Assembly: GCF_019175285.1 (NCBI RefSeq)
Contig: NC_056528.1
Location: forward strand, 16,461,447-16,525,446
Origin: Sceloporus undulatus
Lineage: Eukaryota > Chordata > Lepidosauria > Squamata > Phrynosomatidae
Length of the DNA stretch: 64,000 nucleotides
Direction of reading: 5' to 3'
Shown: positions 40,613 through 52,000 of the stretch, piece after piece
Layout of the letters: each line of letters starts with the position of its first letter
How positions within the stretch are numbered: the stretch's first letter is position 1
The notes under the pieces: model-generated
The model's input: only the letters and a program-made list of their open reading frames with translations
Databases searched by the model: none
What the model was told of the DNA's origin: nothing
Program-made: the position numbers and the translations under genes

Positions 40613-40780
40613 GGAAACCCTCCCCACCAGCCCTTCCCCAGACACAGGAAGCCACCCCTGGCCTCTGAGCATGTGCAGAGAGCTCACTTGGACTCCCGCC
40701 TCCTCTCACCTCATTTTGGATTCTTTTTTCTTTCAAGAGCTGAAAGCATCTCAGGCAGGCAGGCAGGCAGGCAAGCTGCC

Positions 40781-40803
40781 ATGAAAGACTGGGTCTATGC
40801 CAG
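40781..40803 (+). other. Possible short first coding exon (weak)
   Basis: GCTGCCATGAAAGACTGGG is a fair start context, and 23 nt later CCAG/GTAAGG is a good donor. The phase would fit the GARNL3 exon at 58,615. It rests on splice-site appearance alone. Confidence 0.15.
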
Positions 40804-40849
40804 GTAAGGGGGAAAGATAGGGGTGTGGGTGGGCGATGGTTGGCACCTC

Positions 40850-41380
40850 AAGGCTCTGCTCTGTCCCCTTGGGCATCTTGTGCCCCCTGGGCATCTTGGG
40901 TTGGTGCTCTGCTGCCTTGCCATTTTTGGCTGCTTTGCTCCCTTGGCATCTTGTGTCCCCTTGGTACCTTGAGAGACTGCTCTGCCCCTTGACATCCTGT
41001 GCTCCCTTGGCATCTTTTGAGGGGCTGCTCTGCCCCTTTGGCATCTTGTGCTTCCTTGCCATCTTGAGGGGCTGTTCTCCCCCATTTGGCATCTTTTGAA
41101 GGGCTGCTCTGTCCCCTTGCCATCTTGTGCCCCTTTGTCATCTTGGCTTGCTCTGCCCCCTTGCCATTTTGCGCCCCTTTGGCATCCTGGGTTGTTGCTC
41201 TGCCCCCTTGGCACCTTTGAAGGACTGCTTGGCCCCCTTGCCATTTTGTGCTCCCTTGGCATCTTGGGCTGTTGCTCTTCCCACTTGGCATCTTGAAGAG
41301 CTGCTCTGCCCCTTTGCCATCTTGTGCCCCCTTGGCACCTGGGGGGGTCTGCTTTGCCCCCTTGGCATCCTTCTTCTCTT
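40850..41380. repeat. Minisatellite rich in CCCCTTGGCATCTTG
   Basis: About 18-20 blocks of the form CCTTGGCATCTTGTGCCCC or CTTGCCATCTTG separated by GGGCTGCTCTGCCCC. The period is near 25-30 bp with a higher-order unit near 55 bp. Because the unit often keeps frame, long ORFs of Lys/Gly/Gln-rich text appear on the minus strand and are artefacts. Confidence 0.85.
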
Positions 41381-41438
41381 CCTGCGCTCATCTCTCCAAA
41401 AGCAGGACCCGCCCAGCTTTGGAGAGGGAGGGTAAAGA

Positions 41439-41678
41439 GTGGCAGGAGGAGGAGGAGGAGGAAGAGGAGAGGGAGGCTGGCAGGGACCATCTGGGCATCC
41501 AGTGGGCACCTGGGCACCTCCAGTCCTGGTGCTGCTGGGGGTGCTGGCGATGGTGGCGAGGATGGCCCTGGAAGCAGCGCCTGTGTCCCGCCTGAGGAGC
41601 CGCCGGGATGCCCTTCTGCGCAAAGGAGTCAGCTTCGAATGCCAGAACGAGGAGGAGGAGGAGGAAGGAGACAAGTAG
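41439..41678 (+). CDS. Doubtful small single-pass membrane protein ORF
   Basis: 79 codons, GC-rich. A Gly-rich start is followed by a hydrophobic stretch (PPVLVLLGVLAMVARMAL, about residues 27-44), a basic segment (RLRSRRDALLRKG) and an acidic end (NEEEEEEGDK) before TAG. The layout (membrane segment, positive patch, acidic tail) is that of a small integral membrane protein, but I recognise no family. The acidic tail is a GAG trinucleotide repeat. The opposite strand is also open here, with a signal-peptide-like LLVSFLLLLLVLAFEA, which argues for compositional bias. No flanking exons or promoter support either reading. Confidence 0.2.
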   Translation: MAGGGGGGRGEGGWQGPSGHPVGTWAPPVLVLLGVLAMVARMALEAAPVSRLRSRRDALLRKGVSFECQNEEEEEEGDK

Positions 41679-41861
41679 GCACAGCATTGGGCATCTCTTT
41701 CTATGGGGAAGGGTGGCATTTGAGAACAGGGACCTATTGCCCTGGCTGGGAAGGAATGGGCTGCTGGCATTGGAAGGAGCCTGGGTTTTAATGCACTGCA
41801 CCCCAAATGATGCACCAGATTTTATTCTGATTTTTTGGAAAGCTTTTTAGATGTTGGCAAT

Positions 41862-41890
41862 GTGTGTGTCTCTCTCTCTCTTCTCATCCA
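41862..41890 (+). repeat. (TG)n/(TC)n simple repeat
   Basis: GTGTGTGTC then TCTCTCTCTCT. Confidence 0.8.
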
Positions 41891-42544
41891 CCTGCATTTT
41901 CTTCTTTGCCAGCCCAGGAGGGGAAAGCAGAGCTCTCTGCTCTACTGCTGCTACTGCTGCAGAGGGATTGTTTGGGGGGGGGTTTCAAGAAGGAGGGGAG
42001 AGAAAAAGAGGGGGTTGCTTTGGGTTTAAAGGAGGACTTACTTTGGGTTTAAAGGACGGGGTTGCTTTGGATTGCTCCCCCTTTCCTATGGTTTTGATCT
42101 TCCCCTCTTCTAGAAAACTAGCCACATTAGCAGACACCCTCCTCTTACTTTCTCATCCATCCTGTTCCCCCCTCCCCCAATTTCTTCACTTCTGGATTCA
42201 GTCCCATTCCCGTAGATAGATTCTCCTGCCAAAATGCAAAGGGAGGTCTGGTTTTGGAGATCTGGGGCCATAAAGTCATCAGATCCCCTCCTCCTTTCCC
42301 TGAGTTTAGCTGCAATGCTAACCATTTCCAGATTGTATTTAAAAATGTATTTCCCACCATTAACCATCAAGTGCTTGCCTTGGTCTAGAATGGATCATCA
42401 AGACCCATTGGATGCACAAAAGACCTGCTCCTGGTGGCGAGGAAACCAATTCACTTATTTTATTGATTTCAAGGGTTTGTATTCCGCCTCGGTATGATAC
42501 TGGTGAAGTGTGTTTCCTATGAGACCCTCCTGTTGTGTGTTTTC

Positions 42545-42692
42545 TAGTGGTGTAGTAGAGCCATGAGCTTTCATAGACTTAAATCTACTCCCAAATGCAT
42601 CCAAGGAAGTAGACAAGTTTACAAAAGCTCCTGCCGCCAACTCCTTCCTTCCAGTGAGTCTCAAAGGTGCCACAAGATCTCTCTACATAACT
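42545..42692. mobile_element. Family D element
   Basis: CATGAGCTTTCATAGACTTA and GTCTCAAAGGTGCCACAAGA. Confidence 0.6.
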
Positions 42693-42889
42693 GGATGGAG
42701 AGAGAGAGAAAAGTTTTGTCTTAGATCGCAGCCTCGATTGGTAGTAAATTCCATAACAGAGGAAATACAAAAGCTTCCTCTGACAGTGGTTTCCAATCCT
42801 CACCAGAAATCCTGTTAAGAGTCTTATCAGCCAGAGCAGGTTGCTTGATTCAGATTTGGCACTGGGCATTTTTGGAAGCGGCGTCTCCA

Positions 42890-43330
42890 TAGCTGAACTC
42901 AAAATCATGGCATTGGAAGTGTATGGCATGTATGGTGGCATCTGTAATAGAAGGCAATCTAGTCTCTGCTTGAATACTGCAAGGAAAGAAGAGCTCATCC
43001 TTACGCATTCTGTTTCTCGGCTGAACAACTCTTGCTGTTAGCAAAGATCGCTTAATGTTCAACCTAAAGCTGCAATTTCTGCTTTTTTGGTTCTAAACTT
43101 GTCCTCTGGAATTACAGAGAAACAGGTTGCTCTATCTTCCCCATGACAAGCCTTCAAATATTTGAAGGTTGCTGCTGTCCCATTTCCTTCTTAATTTTCT
43201 TCTCCGAGGCTAAATATACCGAACCCTTCACCCCTTTTTGCAGAACCCTGGCCATCTGGTTTGTGCTCCAGTTTGCCAGTGTCTGTCCCCAAATGCAGCC
43301 AAATTGATGCACAACAGGCCAGAATGATGA
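42890..43330 (-). mobile_element. Old CR1-type fragment
   Basis: GCAATCTAGTCTCTGCTTGA, CAAATATTTGAAGGTTGCTG, CTTCTCCGAGGCTAAATATA and CTGGTTTGTGCTCCAGTTTG. Confidence 0.55.
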
Positions 43331-43799
43331 CTTCCTGCATGATCTGGACTCTTTCCTTTTGGTAATGAAGCCCAGGATTGGATTAACTGTCTTTGCCGCT
43401 GCATCACACTAATGGCCCATATTCAGTTTGTGTTCCACTACGAGATCATTTTTGCTAGTACTGCTACCAAGTGAGGAATCCTGCATCCTATACTTAGCTT
43501 TCTTTGGATCCTAAATGTAAGACTTTACGTCTATCTCTGTTGAAGCTCATCTTTAAGATATCTTGGATTTCAGATCCCATAATCCCCCAGCCAGTGGGGC
43601 CCAAAGTAAGTTCCCCAAACTCTGTGATATGGTAGGAACAGATGGAGAGATCATTCCAGAAAGTGTTCTTTCAGGGTCGTGTGGTGGACAGCGGATAGGA
43701 AGCGTTGCCTCAGCATCTGCAAACAGGAAATTTAATGCTAGGGATCATTACAAAATGAGACTGAAAATCAGACAGCCAAGATCTCTAGCGCCGTGATAT

Positions 43800-43920
43800 A
43801 AATCTCTGATGCAATTGGATTACTGCGTGCAGTTCTGGTGACTTCATCTTTGAAAGGATACTGGAAAAGGCACAGAAAAGGGCATCTGAAAAATGATCGA
43901 GTGTCTGGAAAGGCTGCAAT
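43800..43920 (+). mobile_element. CR1-type fragment, ORF2-end region
   Basis: GATTACTGCGTGCAGTTCTG and TGGAAAAGGCACAGAAAAGG. Confidence 0.55.
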
Positions 43921-43934
43921 TTGTTGCTGTTGAT

Positions 43935-44165
43935 GTTATGTTCTGTTGTTATGCGCCTTCATGTTGACTTATGGTGACCCTCTCATAAAGTTTTTTTTTT
44001 GCAAGATGTCTTCAGAGGAGGTTTGTCATTGTCTTCCCTTGAGGCTGAGAGAGTGTGACTTCTTGCCCAAGGTCAGCCAGCGGGTTTCATGGCTGAGTGG
44101 GGAATCGAACCCTGGTCTCCAGAGTCCTTGTGCAACACTCAGACCACTATGCCAAGTTGGCTACT
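43935..44165 (-). repeat. tRNA-derived SINE, near full length
   Basis: CTGTTGTTATGCGCCTTCAT to GACCACTATGCCAAGTTGGC. Confidence 0.85.
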
Positions 44166-44879
44166 ATTGCTGGTGCCAATATTGCAACCCTGCATTTCAT
44201 ATAAGTGGGTGGAAATTCAGCAGTCTCCCTTTCGGTCGCTCATATTTTTTTGGCCTAAACATCTCTGAAGTTCTTGGAAATTACCGTCTGGGCCACAGCA
44301 GAAGCGACGCTGGATTCCTTTGTTGCAAGATTGCTTTGAGGTCTTTCAAGCAACTGAGTGACGACAGTCGGCTTTTGCCAGCGCTGTGGTCAGACCATGC
44401 CAGGTCGACAGGTTGGTGCCAGCTTTGCTGTTCCCATTCTGTTTTGGAGATTTTTTGAACCGCGTCCATTATTTGAAAGGATTTCTAGTCTGCAGTCGTA
44501 GCGAAATAGATTTCTGTGGGTAAATGTTTGCATTCCAACTGTGTGGCCAGAGAATCACAGGAGCATTTCAAAGGATGCCAGGTACCTCTCCTTTAGAAAA
44601 GGTCTGAGGGCCAACCCAAGAAATTTGCTGCCCAAGGTACAAATGATTATCCATTCATTATTTTATTTCAAGGATTTATATCCTGCCTTTCTTCCATTCA
44701 AGAGATTCTTCCGCACCTTTGTATGTATGGCCAGCTATAAAGGTCAGCTATAAGGAGCAAAACATGGCCAGCTATAAGGGGGCAAAACAAAGGCATTGCC
44801 CCTCCAAATTAGAATCCTGCCCCTCAAAATGAAATGTTCCTTCAACCCCTCAATTTCTAGCATTGCAGTAACTGAAAGT

Positions 44880-45092
44880 TCCAGCTGTTTGAGCATTGGA
44901 CTATGACTCTGGAGACCAAATCTCCACTCACACACGGAAACCCATTGGGTGGCCTTAGGCATGGCACACTCTCTCAGCCTCAGAGGATGGCAATGGCGAA
45001 CCTGTTCGGAAGAAATATGCTGAGAAAACCCATGATAGGATCGCTTTCGGTCACCACGAGTCAGGAACAACTTGAAGGCACACAACAAGAAG
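44880..45092 (+). repeat. tRNA-derived SINE
   Basis: GCATTGGACTATGACTCTGG through CTTGAAGGCACACAACAAG; the B box is damaged. Confidence 0.8.
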
Positions 45093-45094
45093 TA

Positions 45095-45450
45095 CAGTCA
45101 TCCCTCCACATTTGCGGATTTGACTTTTGCGGATTTGATTATTCATGGATTTTATTAATATGTTCTCTCTAGGAATATCTAGGTCTCCAGCACAATGCTA
45201 TGGTCAACTGTAACCAAAAATCACACTAAAGGACCTAAAGATTCCTAGAGAGAATGCTCTACTAGGCCTTTGTAGCTCCTCCAGCGCAACTCTATGGTCA
45301 ATGTCTGGCAGATGTTGACCACAGAGTTGCACTAGAGGACTTAGAGATTCCTAGAGAGGTGTTCTCTCAGGTAAAAACATAGTGTTTTTGTTGTGTGTGG
45401 TTTTCCTGTTAGGGTCCTGTGGCCCTAACCCCAGTGAATGTGAAGGGACA
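45095..45450. mobile_element. Tigger-like family T element
   Basis: CAGTCATCCCTCCACATTTG with CGGATTTGACTTTTGCGG at left and CCAGTGAATGTGAAGGGACA at right. Internal GAGATTCCTAGAGAGGTGTT blocks. TIR style is that of pogo/Tigger non-autonomous elements. Confidence 0.65.
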
Positions 45451-46384
45451 AGTGTATTTAGAAATAGTATTTAGGCCTCCGATAGCATTGTGGTTCCTGG
45501 TACGACGCATCTGTGCACGATCTGGAGACAAAGCGAGCTCTGCGCACCAGGATGAATTCTTTCCTATTGGTGTATCTGTTGTTATTCAATGGAGAAGGGA
45601 ACTGTCCAAAACCCTATAGTGGGATCCACTAGAAGCGTCTGGTGGTCCTTAATCTTTTGCAAAAGCATCGCATTTTACCAGCTTTTGGATTAGAGTGGAA
45701 TTGTGATCTTTGCTTGGCCCATCCTGCGATGTTGTGGTTGCCTTGTCTGTTGTGTTTTTAGTGTGTTCTGGCAAAGGGTAGGGGACTCTAGTCTTCTTGC
45801 AGACAGCTAAGCTCGAAATCCCACGTTTTAAACTCAGCTGCATCCAAGCCAATGAGTGTGCGTCATTCATGCTTAGCCTTCTTGGTTCCTTTCCTTTCTC
45901 CTTTCCTGTTTCTTTTTTCTTCTTTCTTTTTTTCAGATTGCCTCTCTCTCTGTCTTCCCTCTCCTTCCCTCCTTGCGGTAGCTTCTTGTTCATACTAAGT
46001 GGACAAGAAATCCTAGCAGCATGAGGTAAGAGAGGAGGGCTTTGGGAGCGTTTTGCATTCCGGCTCTCCTTCCTCGAAAAGCATTTCAGGGTATCTATGC
46101 ATTGTCTCTTTTGCAATCTTGCAATATTGATTGACCATGGTTTTGATGCTGCTGGCTAAATCTATAACCATTTTCCTAATCGTTGGGTATTATTTTTGAG
46201 CTCATAAACATGCTGCAAAACTAGCCTAAAGATAACAAACTCTCCTCCACAAAACTAAGGAGTGGGCAGAGAAGGAGGCAAAGGAAGTTTTGGGATGCAA
46301 GCTTATATATTGCGCTGCCTTTTCAAAGACAAATGTGTCTCTCATAATCCATAGTTTGAGGCGTACCAGGAAATGTCTGCATTT

Positions 46385-46560
46385 CTATCAAACCTATCCA
46401 GGGGTAGCTGTGTTGGCCATGTAGCAAAAGTACAACAACACCCAATATCCACGAGACAGTGATGCCTTTATTGGCCAGTATGCATCTGAGGAAGTCGACT
46501 TAAGGCTACGAAAGCTCATGCTGCCAAGTTATTTCTTTCAGTTAGTCTCAAGGGCGCAAC
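46385..46560. mobile_element. Family D element
   Basis: GTAGCTGTGTTGGCCATGTA at left and CTCATGCTGCCAAGTTATTT, TCAGTTAGTCTCAAGGGCGC at right. Confidence 0.55.
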
Positions 46561-46955
46561 AGTTGGCCCTCCGCATTTGTGGCTTTGGCCTTTTTTTGGC
46601 ATAATATCTTTATGGAGATGTGCAGTTTTTGATGAATATGTCCTCTCTAGGACTAGAATATCTCTAGTCCCTCCAGCGCAACTCTGCCAGAAGTTGACCA
46701 TAGAGTTGCACTGGAGAACATAGACATTCCAAGAGAAAACACTTCTCTAGGCATTTGTAGGTCCTCCAGCATGGTTCTGTGATCAACATCTGCCAGATGT
46801 GGACTATAGAGTTGCACTGGAGGACATGGAGATTCCTAGAGAGGTGTCCTCTTTGGTAGAAAGCATAGTGTGTTTTTTATTTGTGGGCTTTCCACATTCA
46901 TGGGGGGTCCTTCACCTGTAACCCCAGTGAATATGGAAGCACTACTTGTACATCC
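46561..46955. mobile_element. Tigger-like family T element
   Basis: GTTGGCCCTCCGCATTTGTG at left, several CCTCCAGCGCAACTCTG / GAGTTGCACTGGAG pairs, and CCCCAGTGAATATGGAAGC at right. Confidence 0.65.
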
Positions 46956-47454
46956 TATTTTGTGGATTTTGGATGTTATTGTACTTTGCTGTTGCAAGGT
47001 TTGGCCACAGGAGGGTACTAAAGAGCAGCTGATCTTACATCTTGATAAGAAGATTGTATTATTATCCTGATGTTTTGGAGAGAAGGAAAGAAAGAGGAGG
47101 AAAGGGGAGTAATGGCCTTCTTAATGATTCCAGAGAAAAATCCTAAGAGAGGATGCTCTCTGAGCTGAGATTTGCTTCACTTAAAAGGCATGTTTGTTTG
47201 TTTGTTTGTGTCTTTTCTGGAAAGAATGCATCAATATCTCTTGTGATTTTCTTTAGCTGCCGCAGATGTATAAGCGTCCTTCAAATATTTGGAGTTAAGC
47301 AACAGTTGTGTTTCCAGGAGAACAACTTTTGTTGGGTGACCGATAGGCAGAGTATTGCTGTGGGAGTCTCCAACTAATAGGACAGACGCGGTGTCTGATC
47401 GCTTCCACAATGTTGTGCTTCTTTGTGCATCGATAAGGCCCATGGCACACATGC

Positions 47455-47610
47455 ACTGCTGTTGTTGTGGTGTGGCTTCACATCATTTCTGACTTGTGGC
47501 GACCCAAAGGCAAACCTATCATGGGGTTTTCTTGGCCAGATTTGTTCAGAGGAGGTTTACTGTTGCCTTCCCTTGAGGCTAAGAGCATGCAATTTGCCCA
47601 AGATCACAAG
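47455..47610 (-). repeat. tRNA-derived SINE, 3' part
   Basis: GCTGTTGTTGTGGTGTGGCT, GACCCAAAGGCAAACC, and TTCCCTTGAGGCTAAGAG. Confidence 0.75.
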
Positions 47611-47760
47611 AGCGTTGGAGTCTCCTTCTTTGGAGGGCTTTAAGCAGAGGCTGGATGGCCATCTGTCAATGGGGATGCTTTGATGGAGAGTTCCTGCATG
47701 GCAGAATGGGGCTGGACTGGATGGCCCTTGAGGTCTCTTCCAACTTTATGACTCTATGGC
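47611..47760 (+). mobile_element. CR1-type LINE 3' end
   Basis: TTGGAGTCTCCTTCTTTGGA, GCAGAGGCTGGATGGCCATC, GCCCTTGAGGTCTCTTCCAA and ATGACTCTATG. Confidence 0.8.
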
Positions 47761-48159
47761 AGCCTACTTGCTCATTCAAGGGTCGTAACACCCAAAGCCA
47801 GCCAAGTTCTTTTGGCAGTGGAGATAGGACATTTCACAAGAGCGCCCTTTTCCTGGCAGTGAAACAAAACCATCACAATACATTAAACCTAATAACCATC
47901 TACAACAATTCTGTGCCACATAACAGATACAGACTCATGGCTCAGTGCTATGGAATTCTGGGGACTTTCATCATACTGGGACAACTGGAAGTATAAACGG
48001 GGATTATCCTGTGGAAACCGCGCATTCGCAATTACGATTTTCACATGGGTGTTTTCATTAAATGGCCATGATCCTGGGGATATCCAGTGGATATCACACA
48101 ATTGCAGCAGAGCTTTTTGTACGACACCACACTGAAAAGCAGTTCAAGTGCCATTAACC

Positions 48160-48700
48160 TGTGAATAACCAGGCAGTTAAAGTGGCGTCCAACTGCATCA
48201 TTTCTGCAGCGTAGATATAGAATCCAGTGTAAAATCCTGGGATCTGTAGTTTTGCAGGGCCTTATAGCCTCCTCTGCCCCAAGAATATTGCTGCCTCAGA
48301 AAGCTACGAATCCCAGGATATTTTAGGATGGTCCCCTAAAGCGGCATGAAACTGCATTATTTCTGCAGTGCAGATGTAGAAGTCCAGTGAAAAATCCTGA
48401 GATTTGTAGTTTCGCAAGACCTATATGTAGCCTCCTCTGCTCAAGAGTGCTGATGCCTCACAAAAACTACAAATCCCAGGATTCCATAGTATTTAAGCTA
48501 CAGCAGTTAAAATGGTGTCAAAGCTGCATAATTTCTACAGTATAAATGTAGAATCCAGTGTAAAATCCTGGAATTTGTAGTTTTTCAAGGTCTTTAGCCT
48601 TCTCTGCCAAAAAAATATTGGTGCCTCATAAAACTACAAATCCCAGGACCCTCTAGGATGGCGCCATGGCAGTTAAAATGGCGTTATATTACTACCCTTG
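48160..48700. repeat. Three family A MITEs in tandem
   Basis: Successive copies at about 48,170-48,370, 48,370-48,545 and 48,545-48,690. Each begins GTAGAA(T/G)TCCAGTG-type text and has AATCCTGGGATCTGTAGTTT / AACTACAAATCCCAGGA arms. They lie directly upstream of the GARNL3 promoter. Confidence 0.75.
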
Positions 48701-48754
48701 GGATGGTTATTTCTCCTCATATTCCCAAGGACTTCAAATCCCAAGGTGCACCGC

Positions 48755-49030
48755 GTCACTCGGGAGGCGGGGATTGGCTGCCGAGCCGTGGAAGGGGGCG
48801 GGCCCTTTCGGTTGCTTAAATAAGCCGGCCTGTAGCCCCTGTCTGTTATCTATCAACGCGCCCGCTGATTGATCGGGGCGCTAGAGCGTGGGTGCTGATT
48901 GGCTGGCGCCACTGTTTGGGGGCGGACCGCTTTGGAGATGGCTCTGAGGGGGAATGTGGGCTGAGGGGACCGAGTCGAGCCTTGGAGCTCAACCGAATCG
49001 GCGGTTTCGGGGCTGGAGGGATGAACCTCC
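48755..49030 (+). promoter_or_regulatory. GARNL3: GC-rich promoter and 5' UTR of the GARNL3-like gene
   Basis: A local CpG-rich island in an AT-rich background. Two CCAAT boxes in reverse (GGGGATTGGCTGCC near 48,771; GCTGATTGGCTGGC near 48,893). GC boxes GGGGGCGGGCC near 48,795 and GGGGGCGGACC near 48,919. A TATA-like TTAAATAAG lies near 48,816. Two upstream ATGs precede the main start: ATGGCTCTGAGG at 48,938 (eight codons) and one at 49,021 that overlaps the start in another frame. Confidence 0.7.
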
Positions 49031-49077
49031 ATGGAGTCCCGGAACCCCGAGCCTCGCCTCTTTAGTGTCGCCCAACG
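49031..49077 (+). CDS. GARNL3: Likely first coding exon of GARNL3
   Basis: ATG in context CCTCCATGGAG (G at +4), 15 codons and two bases to donor ACG/GTAAGA, directly downstream of the GC-rich promoter. Confidence 0.55.
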
Positions 49078-52000
49078 GTAAGAATTAACGGTCGGAATAT
49101 CGACGGGGGCGGGGCTTGAGGAACTGATCTTAACCCCGCCCATTGGGCGTGGCCTATCCGGCAAATGATATCGATCCTACTGGACGTGGCTTAGTCACTA
49201 ATACCGCTTAACTCCGCCCACTGGGCGTGGCTTAGTCATTAATACTGCTTAACTCCGCCCACTAGGCGTGTCCCAATTCCTAAGGGGCGGGGCTTGTGGC
49301 TGTAGAAGGTTCTACGTTGTAGAAATAATGCAGTTTGACACTGCTTTAACTGCCATGGAATCCTGGGATTTGTAGTTCGATGAAGCACTGTCAAAAAAGG
49401 CTAGAGGCCCAGTGAAACTACAAATCCCAGGATTTTAACATTGGATTCCTGCAGTTTGATGCCATTTTAATAATAGAATCCTAGAATCATAGAGTTGGAA
49501 GAGACCACAAGGGCCATCCAGTCCAACCCCCTGCCGGCCATGGCTCAGTCCTAGGGGATCCTGGGATTTGTAGTTTCGCAAGGCACTAGCACTCTTTGAC
49601 AGAGAAGGCCAAAGATCTTGCAGAACTACAAACACCAGGATTTTAACATCGGCTTCCTGCAGTTGGGCACCATTTTAAAATCCATAGCCCTTTAAATTCT
49701 GTGGGGTGGAAATGAGCGCCCAATGATACGGAGTTAGTTTTCATATATTAGTGTCTTACCTTATAGGGTTGTATTTTATTGTCCGTTTTTGTTTACAGTG
49801 GTCCTGCTGCGTTCGCTGGGGTTAGGGTTGAAGGACCCCCATGGATCTGGAAACACCACAAAACAACAACAACAACACTATTTTTTACCTAAGAGAACAC
49901 CTCTCTAGGAATCTCCAGCGCAACTCTGTGGTCAGCATCTGACAAAGGTTAACCATAGAGTCATGCCGGAGGACCAACAAATGCCTAGAGAAGTGTTTGC
50001 TCTCGGAACGCTTGGGTCCTCCAGCACAACTCTATGATCAACATCTGGCAAAGTGGCGCAGGAGGTCCTAGAGAGGACATAGTCCTCAAAACTGTGCATA
50101 ATCAAAGCCAAAGATGCCAATGTGGAGGGCCATTTGTATGTACCCTTTGTTGGAAAGGGCGTTATAAATAAATGTTGTTGCTATTATGATGATGATGATG
50201 ATTAATTGTTTTCTGGATCCAGCTGTAGATGGTGGATGATTGGAGCTAAGGCGGCAGATACACAGCTTGCTCTTCCTACCCGAGGAGGACTATTGGGTCA
50301 ATATCCACGTATCATGACAGCATCCATGCTCTACTAGTGTTGAGTTTGTTGTTGCTTTTGTGTGCCTTAACACAAGGTTCCCACTTACGGCAACCCGAAG
50401 GCAAACTTATCATGGGGTTTCCTTGGCAAGATGCGACTTGCTCCAAAGCACCCAGTGGGTTTCATTACAACTCGCATCATGCTCACCGGGGGGACAATGG
50501 GTACTATAGTTCATCTCATCCAAAAGACGCAAGGTTGTGGTGGGGGGCTAACATGAAGCAATGTAGTGAGCTGCAGCTATTTCACAACAGGGGTCCAAGG
50601 CGCTCTGCGGGAATCATCCACTTTGAGACAGCTTTATCTATCTTGGCCCAGTGCCAGGGAATCCTGGGAACTGTAGTTTTGTGAGGCATTTAGCTTCCTC
50701 TGTCAGGTATCACCATCAACTACAGTTCCCAGGATTCCCTAGCACTGAGCCAGGGCAGATAAAGCAATCTCAAACTGAATTATTTTTGTAGTGTGTGTTG
50801 GACCAGAGGAAGAATGTAGTGGTTGCAAGAGAATTCACCCTGGCTGTTGCATTAGGTCTCTGTTAAAAGCATACCAGCCCAGCTGTTAGAAAATCATGGC
50901 AACCTCGAGGCAGAAAGCCCATGTTCTTCATCTCCTTCCTCTTCCCCACCAAGAGTTGTCTAGACAGTACCTTCCCGTGCGGTTGGCATGGCTTGGCTCC
51001 TGCTTCCCTAGATTCACAAACGCAGGGCACACAGTGAGCTCCGTGATGTCCCCACGACTGTCGCCGCTTGCCAGATGAGTTTGCAAGGACAGCTGGGGGA
51101 CCTTCCAAAGCCAAGGACTGGATGCAAGGCACATTTGGGCTGTCGGAGCTTGATGTGGGCTGGAGATGCATGCGCAAGAATTTCTGTGAGTATGCGCCGG
51201 AAGAGGAGAGAGCAGGGTGTTTGACATGGCTGGGGTAGCATGGGATCTAGAACGTGGTGCCATTGGGGGAACATTGATTGTCTTGTCCTTTTCACGTCCT
51301 TTGTGCCATTCCGCCTTGTGGCACACCAAGATGCTGGGACAGAGCTGTCCTTTATATTTTACATATACAAAGCCCATTTTATCTTCTATAGAGCAACTTT
51401 TGTCAGATGTTGACCGTCGAGTTGCACTGGAGGATATGGAGATTCCTAGACAGGTGTTCTCACAGGTAAAAAGAACAGTGTTGTTCTGTTCGCAGTTTTT
51501 CCACATTCACGGAGGTCCTTCACCCCTAACCCCAGCAAATGTGGAGGGACCCATGTATTTATTTTCTGACGTACGGTAAGTGTCCTGCAAGACTTCTGTT
51601 TTTATCGAGTTTACAAATAATCCAGATTTTCACAGAAAGTAAAAGAAGGAACCCCAGTTTATGGCAAATGGGGTTGTCCAAAAGAGTGTGTCTTAAGTCT
51701 GGGATGCTCTGCAGAGTTGTGAGAACAATTTTTTGGCATCGGCGTTGGCCTCCAGTGCTTTCAGCTGGCATGATAACATTGGGAATACTATGGATCTGGG
51801 CAGGGAAGGCTCAAGGGTGCTCTTAGGCTCTCGCTGGCTTTCTTTGCAGTGTTTTAACCCTGTTCCTCGGCCGGACTGTCTCTCAAAGCAGCTTACAAAA
51901 AGATCAATAAGAACAAGACAGTCCCCGATTGCAGGCTTGCAATCTTAAAGACTCAACGCGATAGGGGAAAAAAAAGAAAGGAGATGAGGAAGGGTAGCAA

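Noticed and set aside
40795-41517. Minus-strand open frame of about 240 codons, Gly/Lys/Gln-rich
   Set aside because: Its body is the translation of the minisatellite at 40,850-41,380; no start context, splice sites or known domain.
50928-51506. Minus-strand open frame of about 190 codons in GARNL3 intron 1
   Set aside because: No recognisable domain; overlaps a Tigger-like fragment; no conserved pattern or splice signals.
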